Source of the DNA: Anaerolentibacter hominis
GTDB lineage: Bacteria; Bacillota; Clostridia; Lachnospirales; Lachnospiraceae
Length of the DNA: 64,000 nt
Reading direction: 5' to 3'
Assembly (NCBI RefSeq): GCF_032380675.1
Contig: NZ_JAWDIX010000001.1
Span: 1,364,001-1,428,000, forward strand
The position numbers and the translations under genes are program-made. Below the pieces are notes generated by a model. It searched no databases. It was not told the DNA's origin and worked only from the letters and a program-made list of their open reading frames with translations. Positions within the stretch are counted from its first letter, which is position 1, and the number at the start of each line of letters is the position of its first letter. Positions 59,679 through 64,000 of the stretch are shown in pieces.

Positions 59679-60500
59679 TTACGTATCTATTTCAATGTTG
59701 ATATCATAGAACTCTTCGGCGAGTTCTTCCAGAAAGGCATCTTCCTCATCAGGAAAATGTTCTTTCAGTTTCTCACCGATAAAATTAATCTTGTTCATCA
59801 CAATAATTTCTTCACTCAGCTCTTCATCCTCGAAAGAGGTGAGCATATCCGGCAGGATATTTTCCGCCAGCCAGGCATGGATCTCATCGGTAATGGAATT
59901 TTCTTCTGTGATTTCTCCCTTGATGCGGGAGGCTCTTGACAGCGAGCTGACTCCTGCAAGAATAAACCCAAGCGCCATGGCAGACATCACAAGGAAGGGG
60001 AGCAGGCCTCCGAAGATGGGGAGTATTCCCGCATAATTCAATACGATCAGAATAACAGCCAAGACACCTACCCCGATCAAGGTATAACCGGACGATTTAT
60101 AATCGTTATATTTCTCACCGGCAGATACATAGACGGTGGATTTTCGCTCCTGTGCCGCCTCTTTCTTTTCTTTTTCCTTTACCTCTTTTGCCTTTGCGTC
60201 TTCTTTTGCCATCCGAAACCCTACATAGAGCTTGCGAACCTGTTTTTCATCCTCCGGCCGGACATAAAACGGATATAAACCTGTCGTGGGATTTTCTTCA
60301 AAATAAGTATCTTCTATACCGGAATAAGAGACAAATTCCTGAAATTTGTCAGCATCTTCCTGATTATCCAGCTTAACATTTGTGACAAGCTGATACTTTT
60401 TACCATCTTCCATGGTGAAAATAAGAGCAGTGGCACAGTCGGGACAAATTTTCAGATGTTTCTCATCAACCTCTTTTTTACATTTTGGGCACCAGGGCAT
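59679..60500 (-). CDS. Zinc-ribbon membrane protein of unknown function
   Basis: The 273-residue protein starts with a zinc ribbon (CPKCKKEVDEKHLKICPDC: two Cys pairs 14 residues apart), followed by a globular part, a charged Lys/Glu coiled-coil-like stretch at about 102-120 (KAKEVKEKEKKEAAQERK), two membrane segments at about 139-160 and 166-190, and an acidic C-terminal domain. The second ATG (60500) is favoured, with AGGAGG six to seven bases before; the first at 60506 abuts the site. It lies 35 bases downstream of tyrS and is probably co-transcribed. I do not recognise a named family. Confidence 0.8.
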   Translation of the reverse strand: MPWCPKCKKEVDEKHLKICPDCATALIFTMEDGKKYQLVTNVKLDNQEDADKFQEFVSYSGIEDTYFEENPTTGLYPFYVRPEDEKQVRKLYVGFRMAKEDAKAKEVKEKEKKEAAQERKSTVYVSAGEKYNDYKSSGYTLIGVGVLAVILIVLNYAGILPIFGGLLPFLVMSAMALGFILAGVSSLSRASRIKGEITEENSITDEIHAWLAENILPDMLTSFEDEELSEEIIVMNKINFIGEKLKEHFPDEEDAFLEELAEEFYDINIEIDT

Positions 60501-60535
60501 TGTCATCCTCCTTCCTGAAAGAACGGTCTATCCGA

Positions 60536-61768
60536 TCAGCTGACAGTAAATTTGTGATAGCTTTTCTTGCCCTTCTTTACCAGAAGGCAGTCATCATCGT
60601 TAAAGTCGGAGGGTGTAAAGACTCTCTCAAAGTCCGTTACCTTTTCCTCGTTGACCGAAACGCCGCCCTGCTGGATATTTCTGCGGCCGTCGGAACGGGA
60701 GGAAACCATTTTCGCATCTACCAGAAGGGTGATCAGATCAATACCTGCCTCAAACTGCTCTTTCGTGTAGGAGGTTGTAGGCATATTTTCAGAAACAGCT
60801 TTGCTTGAGAAGAGTGCTCTGGCCGCTTCCTGGGCTTTCCCTGCTTCCTCTTCGCCGTGTACAATCTTGGTAATCTCATAGGCCAGAACTTCTTTCGCCT
60901 GGTTAATCTCAGAACCCTGAAGCGCACCGAGGCGGCGGACTTCATCCATCGGCAGGAACGTAAGCAGTCCAAGACATTCTTCCACCTTAACGTCCTCAAT
61001 ATTGCGCCAATACTGATAAAACTCATAGGGAGAAGTCTTGGCAGGGTCCAGCCATACAGCGCCCTTCATGGTTTTACCCATCTTAATTCCTTCGCTGGTG
61101 GTCAGAAGCTTGAAGGTCAGGCCGTAAGCCGGCTTCTGTTCCTTCCTGCGGATCAGGTCCACGCCGCCCAGAATATTGGACCACTGATCGTTGCCGCCCA
61201 TCTCCAGCGTACAGCCATATTTCTTGTTGAGTACCCAGAAATCATAAGACTGCATCAGCATATAGTTAAATTCAAAGAAGGTGAGCCCCTTCTCCATTCT
61301 CTGCTTGTAGCACTCGGCGGTAAGCATTTTATTAACAGAGAAATGAACCCCGATCTCTCTTAAAAACTCCACATAATTTAAGTCCAGCAGCCAATCTGCG
61401 TTGTTTGCGATAATGGCGCCGTCATTGTCAAAGTTAATAAAGCGGGAGAGCTGCTGATAGAAGCAGTCCGCATTGTGCTGAATGGTCTCCCTGGTCATGA
61501 TGGTACGCATATCCGATTTGCCGGAAGGATCTCCGATCATGGTAGTTCCGCCGCCTAACAGGGCGATAGGGCGGTGACCGGCCTTCTGCATGTGCATCAT
61601 AGCCATAATGGTCAGAAAGTGGCCGGCAGTCAGACTGTCCGCGGTAGCATCAAAACCTATATAAAAAGTGACTTTTTCTTTGCCAAGCAATTCTCTGATT
61701 TCCTGTTCGTGGGTAGCTTGCTCAATAAAGCCTCTCTCCACTAAAATGTCATAAACATTTTCAGACAT
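60536..61768 (-). CDS. tyrS: Tyrosyl-tRNA synthetase
   Basis: TyrRS charges tRNA-Tyr. The 410-residue protein is class I with FYIGFDATADSLTAGHFLTI (HIGH-like AGHF at about 50), YMLMQSYDFWVLNK and MGGNDQWSNILGG for tyrosine binding, and KMGKTMKGAVW (KMSKS-like). An S4 RNA-binding domain ends it (SSRSDGRRNIQQGGVSVNEEK). The start is ATG 61768 after AAGGAGG. Its own promoter lies at 61876-61848, and no T-box leader is visible. Confidence 0.96.
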   Translation of the reverse strand: MSENVYDILVERGFIEQATHEQEIRELLGKEKVTFYIGFDATADSLTAGHFLTIMAMMHMQKAGHRPIALLGGGTTMIGDPSGKSDMRTIMTRETIQHNADCFYQQLSRFINFDNDGAIIANNADWLLDLNYVEFLREIGVHFSVNKMLTAECYKQRMEKGLTFFEFNYMLMQSYDFWVLNKKYGCTLEMGGNDQWSNILGGVDLIRRKEQKPAYGLTFKLLTTSEGIKMGKTMKGAVWLDPAKTSPYEFYQYWRNIEDVKVEECLGLLTFLPMDEVRRLGALQGSEINQAKEVLAYEITKIVHGEEEAGKAQEAARALFSSKAVSENMPTTSYTKEQFEAGIDLITLLVDAKMVSSRSDGRRNIQQGGVSVNEEKVTDFERVFTPSDFNDDDCLLVKKGKKSYHKFTVS

Positions 61769-61847
61769 TTTCTCTTGTTCCTCCTTTAGTTAATTTCCTG
61801 TAACCCGGGCAGAACCCTTTTATTCAGGCCGTCCGTGAACTTTTTTA

Positions 61848-61876
61848 ATCTTACCATAGGGATAGGAGAAAAGCAA
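61848..61876 (-). promoter_or_regulatory. Promoter of tyrS
   Basis: On the minus strand TTGCTT (61876-61871) and TAAGAT (61853-61848) are 17 bases apart, with TGG directly before the -10 (extended). It begins three bases after the HD-gene stop. The leader to tyrS is about 70 nt. Confidence 0.65.
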
Positions 61877-61878
61877 TT

Positions 61879-62445
61879 CTAAACTGGCATTTCACCGATC
61901 AGGCTGCGCATGGCAAGTATGGTTTTTTCAAACAGCTCATCCAGTTCCATCCCCATCATTTCCGCTCCATTTTTGATTACATCGCGGGAGCATCCGGCGG
62001 CAAAGCTGGGAGTCTTAAATTTCTTCTTAAGAGATTTTACTTCCAGATCAGATACGCTTTTAGAAGGGCGCATTCTGGCAACAGCGCCGATTAAGCCGGT
62101 CAGCTCGTCCGTGGCATAGAGAACCTTCTCCATCATCAGCTCTGGTTTTATATCGACGGTGAGCTGATAGCCATGACTGGCCGTGGCACGGATGATTCCT
62201 TCGTCAATATCCAGCTCCCTCATGATTTCCTGACTCTTCATGCAGTGCTCTTCCGGGTACTGCTCATAGTCCAGATCGTGGAGCATTCCGACTGTCTTCC
62301 AGTAATCCACCCGTTCCGGATCATATTCCCCGGCAAACCATCCCATAACGCCGGAAACAATTTTACCGTGCTGGATGTGAAAGTCTTCCTTATTATATTG
62401 TTTTAAAATTTCCTCTGCCTCTGATACGGTTGGTATGTAACTCAC
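61879..62445 (-). CDS. HD-domain hydrolase
   Basis: The 188-residue protein has the metal-binding HD pattern: His near residue 26 (QHGKIV), HDLDYEQYP (HD at about 56-57), a further His (EEHCMK, about 66) and TASHGYQL. HDIG-type hydrolases cleave phosphate esters, often of nucleotides. The substrate is unknown. The start is GTG 62445 with AGGAGG nine bases before. It is upstream of tyrS on the same strand, but tyrS has its own promoter. Confidence 0.87.
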   Translation of the reverse strand: MSYIPTVSEAEEILKQYNKEDFHIQHGKIVSGVMGWFAGEYDPERVDYWKTVGMLHDLDYEQYPEEHCMKSQEIMRELDIDEGIIRATASHGYQLTVDIKPELMMEKVLYATDELTGLIGAVARMRPSKSVSDLEVKSLKKKFKTPSFAAGCSRDVIKNGAEMMGMELDELFEKTILAMRSLIGEMPV

Positions 62446-62509
62446 TTAAATTCCTCCTGTTCTATCCTTTGTAGTTTTGTCCTGAAACAAGCATATTTTC
62501 CTCATTTCC

Positions 62510-62537
62510 ATTATAAACATTTACAAATGAAAGTCAA
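62510..62537 (-). promoter_or_regulatory. Promoter of the HD-domain gene
   Basis: On the minus strand TTGACT (62537-62532) and TATAAT (62515-62510) are 16 bases apart. The -35 box overlaps the ribosome binding site region of the divergent gene starting at 62551. Confidence 0.65.
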
Positions 62538-62550
62538 AGGAGGGACAGTT

Positions 62551-62877
62551 ATGGATCGAAGTGAAAAGATCAGACTGGCCAGAGAAGGGATACAGGAACC
62601 GGGAATAAGAAGAAGCGATACGGGGCATCTGCCGGAGGTGCCTTATGCAAAACGGCTGCTGTTAAGATTCGTCTGTGCAGCTGTCTTATTTTTATGCGCG
62701 TGGGGAGGCGCCCGTTTCCTGCCGGCGGACGGGCCTGTCACCGAAACGAAGGTGAGAGAGGTCATTGCCTACAATGAGACCTTCGACAGCCTGGAAGAAA
62801 AGATTGCAGCCTTTGCCAACACAAAAATCATACCAGTATTTCAGAAGCTCAACGGAAGCGGAGAGACGAAAGAGTAA
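62551..62877 (+). CDS. Small single-pass membrane protein, unknown function
   Basis: No family is recognised. The 108-residue protein has a charged N-terminus (about 1-38), one membrane segment at about 40-56 (LLRFVCAAVLFLCAWGG) and a soluble C-terminal part with a helix-like VREVIAYNETFDSLEEKIAAF. It would place the C-terminus outside. The start is ATG 62551 after AAAGGAGGG; an upstream in-frame ATG (62527) has no site. It is followed by another promoter. Confidence 0.75.
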   Translation: MDRSEKIRLAREGIQEPGIRRSDTGHLPEVPYAKRLLLRFVCAAVLFLCAWGGARFLPADGPVTETKVREVIAYNETFDSLEEKIAAFANTKIIPVFQKLNGSGETKE

Positions 62878-62905
62878 TTGTGTTTTTCAGCCCCGCTGTT
62901 ATACT
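62878..62905 (+). promoter_or_regulatory. Possible promoter for the gene at the right edge
   Basis: TTGTGT (62878-62883) and TATACT (62900-62905) are 16 bases apart. The leader would be about 40 nt to the ATG at 62954. The -35 overlaps the end of the previous gene. Confidence 0.45.
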
Positions 62906-62953
62906 TAAGCTATATTAGTAAGGCAACGTATTTCATGAGCGGAGGTGACTTTC

Positions 62954-64000
62954 ATGAAGAATTTATCAATGAAAACATCAATAAGACTGACAGAGGTTTA
63001 CTGGGAGATCCAGCCGGCTCCCGACAGCGGATACTGGCCGTTTGCAGACGAAAATGGGACGGAATACATACTTTTTACGATGCCGGACGGCAGTATCGGG
63101 TACTACAAGGAGGAGGACGGGGACAATCACTATTCAAGTCATACTCTGGGCATCCGCGGGACAATTGAAAGCATGGCAGGTCTGCCTCTGTCCTGGCAGG
63201 GGAAGGATGACGGACTGGCCTATATCTGTGTCCGGTCCATGGAGGGTAAAAGAGCCTTTTATCTGCTGCATATTAAGGGAGGCAGTCTGAACTGCTCTGC
63301 GCTCCGTTTCCGGGACGGTTGTGATATGGTTTCTGCGGCCGGAGGAATCCGGGCAGATAAGAAGGCAGGAATTGCAATATGTCTGTCACAGACTTCCGGC
63401 CCTCTATCGGAAAATACAATACTTTATGTAGATGAGCTGACACTGAAAGATGGAAAGATTCAGACTTATGCCTGTTCACCTGCTCTGAAGCAGTTTGGAT
63501 ACAAACCGATCGGCCCTGTAATGGTACCGGGAGATCCTCCCAGCGGTGATATGGATGTGTTCCTTCTCTGCCCTGAGATCAGCAATATTGCCGAAAAGAA
63601 GGGAGTACGGGCGGCAATCATGAGATCCGGGAGAATGGGCTGGGGTATTTGGGAGGTTCCGGACGCGATGTATCCTTCGAAGATTATTCAAACCATACAG
63701 GTGAATCTGTCGGAAACAGAAAGCTATAATTTGATGCTGATCGATCAGAATGGAAGCAGAAGCTTGTGGATGTCGTCGTTTAACGCCGCTCATCCTGTAC
63801 GGTATTATCCGCTGATTCCGCCTGGCCATCTTGATCTTAAATCTTTTTCTGTGCAGGGAGTACGCAGAAATAATCAGGATATTTTGTCTGTTACCGGTAT
63901 TGCGTGCAACCACCCAGGTACAATCTTTCACGACTTTCTAGAGCCGGGTATTCCCAGAGAGCTGAATATGATCCCGATCGCGGAGAACGTAATATCTTAC
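62954..64000 (+). CDS. Large hypothetical protein, partial at the window edge
   Basis: The frame starts at ATG 62954, five bases after GGAGGTGA, and stays open for 349 codons to the edge. I do not recognise the family. It lacks a signal peptide and shows a beta-rich pattern of alternating strands and turns, with several Gly/Asp/Ser turns (PDGSIGYYKEEDGDNHYSS, GVRAAIMRSGRMGWGIWEV). Shorter frames in the same region overlap it and lack the strong site. Function unknown. Confidence 0.8.
   Translation, partial: MKNLSMKTSIRLTEVYWEIQPAPDSGYWPFADENGTEYILFTMPDGSIGYYKEEDGDNHYSSHTLGIRGTIESMAGLPLSWQGKDDGLAYICVRSMEGKRAFYLLHIKGGSLNCSALRFRDGCDMVSAAGGIRADKKAGIAICLSQTSGPLSENTILYVDELTLKDGKIQTYACSPALKQFGYKPIGPVMVPGDPPSGDMDVFLLCPEISNIAEKKGVRAAIMRSGRMGWGIWEVPDAMYPSKIIQTIQVNLSETESYNLMLIDQNGSRSLWMSSFNAAHPVRYYPLIPPGHLDLKSFSVQGVRRNNQDILSVTGIACNHPGTIFHDFLEPGIPRELNMIPIAENVISY

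Noticed and set aside
62878..63168. 96-codon plus-strand frame starting just after the small membrane protein
   Set aside because: It overlaps the long frame from 62954 in another phase and has no site, while the longer frame has GGAGGTGA five bases before its ATG.

Overview
The window reads as chromosomal DNA of a spore-forming, anaerobic Clostridia member, most likely of the family Lachnospiraceae. The support is the Gram-positive gene order rimP-nusA-rnpM-ylxQ-infB-rbfA-nrnA-truB-ribF, sporulation genes yqfC and yqfD, a BofC-like gene, a HisZ/short-HisG pair, a transketolase split into two genes, RecU, YgiQ radical SAM and UPF0210 families, strong AGGAGG ribosome binding sites, and many TTG starts. 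Almost everything is housekeeping. I see no phage, CRISPR, rRNA operon or intact transposase.

Layout. 1-655 (minus): 5' part of a membrane-anchored, deacetylase-like protein. 818-9743 (plus): translation and ribosome-maturation operon from a sigma-A promoter with a hairpin leader, ending in a terminator that contains the ribF stop codon. 9740-9866: mosaic of nested hairpins. 9911-12172 (minus): MocR-type regulator, cyclophilin and tRNA-Leu(CAA). 12203-19749 (plus): polA-coaE, walJ, ACT/UPF0210 pair, LCP ligase. 19821-29383 (plus): phosphohexomutase, small alarmone synthetase, several RNA-modifying enzymes, HAD phosphatase, radical SAM protein and RecU. 29596-34857 (plus): partial histidine operon hisZ-G-D-B and a HisF-like/HisI/HisE fusion. 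34860-37940 (plus): long leader, a 43-residue membrane protein and alaS. 37955-41225: divergent UvrA-like ATPase and AraC/GyrI regulator. 41251-41545: foldback repeat element. 41560-43468: rpsU, then a TetR/CPBP protease pair. 43588-46699: yqfC-yqfD-phoH-ybeY. 46721-57672: YerB-like lipoprotein, lipid flippase, BofC-like protein, two flavoproteins, proline genes with a folate enzyme, and miaB. 57816-59665: split transketolase. 59679-62537 (minus): zinc-ribbon membrane protein, tyrS and an HD hydrolase. 62551-64000 (plus): two unrecognised genes, the last cut by the window edge.

How the genes work together. Most encode translation capacity: initiation and elongation (IF2, NusA, S21, AlaRS, TyrRS), ribosome maturation (RimP, RbfA, YbeY), and RNA modification (TruB, RsuA-like, RluA-like, NOP2-like methyltransferase, MiaB). 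The small alarmone synthetase sits immediately upstream of three RNA-modification or phosphatase genes. Amino-acid synthesis is present but partial: histidine lacks hisC, hisH, and stand-alone hisA and hisF here, and proline lacks proC.

I found no clear new biological system. The observations most worth following are a MocR regulator whose PLP lysine is arginine, a degenerate HisF-like domain fused to HisIE, a 12-unit coding repeat in infB, an 86-residue Tyr/Asp/Glu tail on NusA, a small membrane-protein gene with its own promoter and leader before alaS, and several palindromic intergenic elements that look like dispersed repeats. All calls come from reading the sequence; no database search was run.
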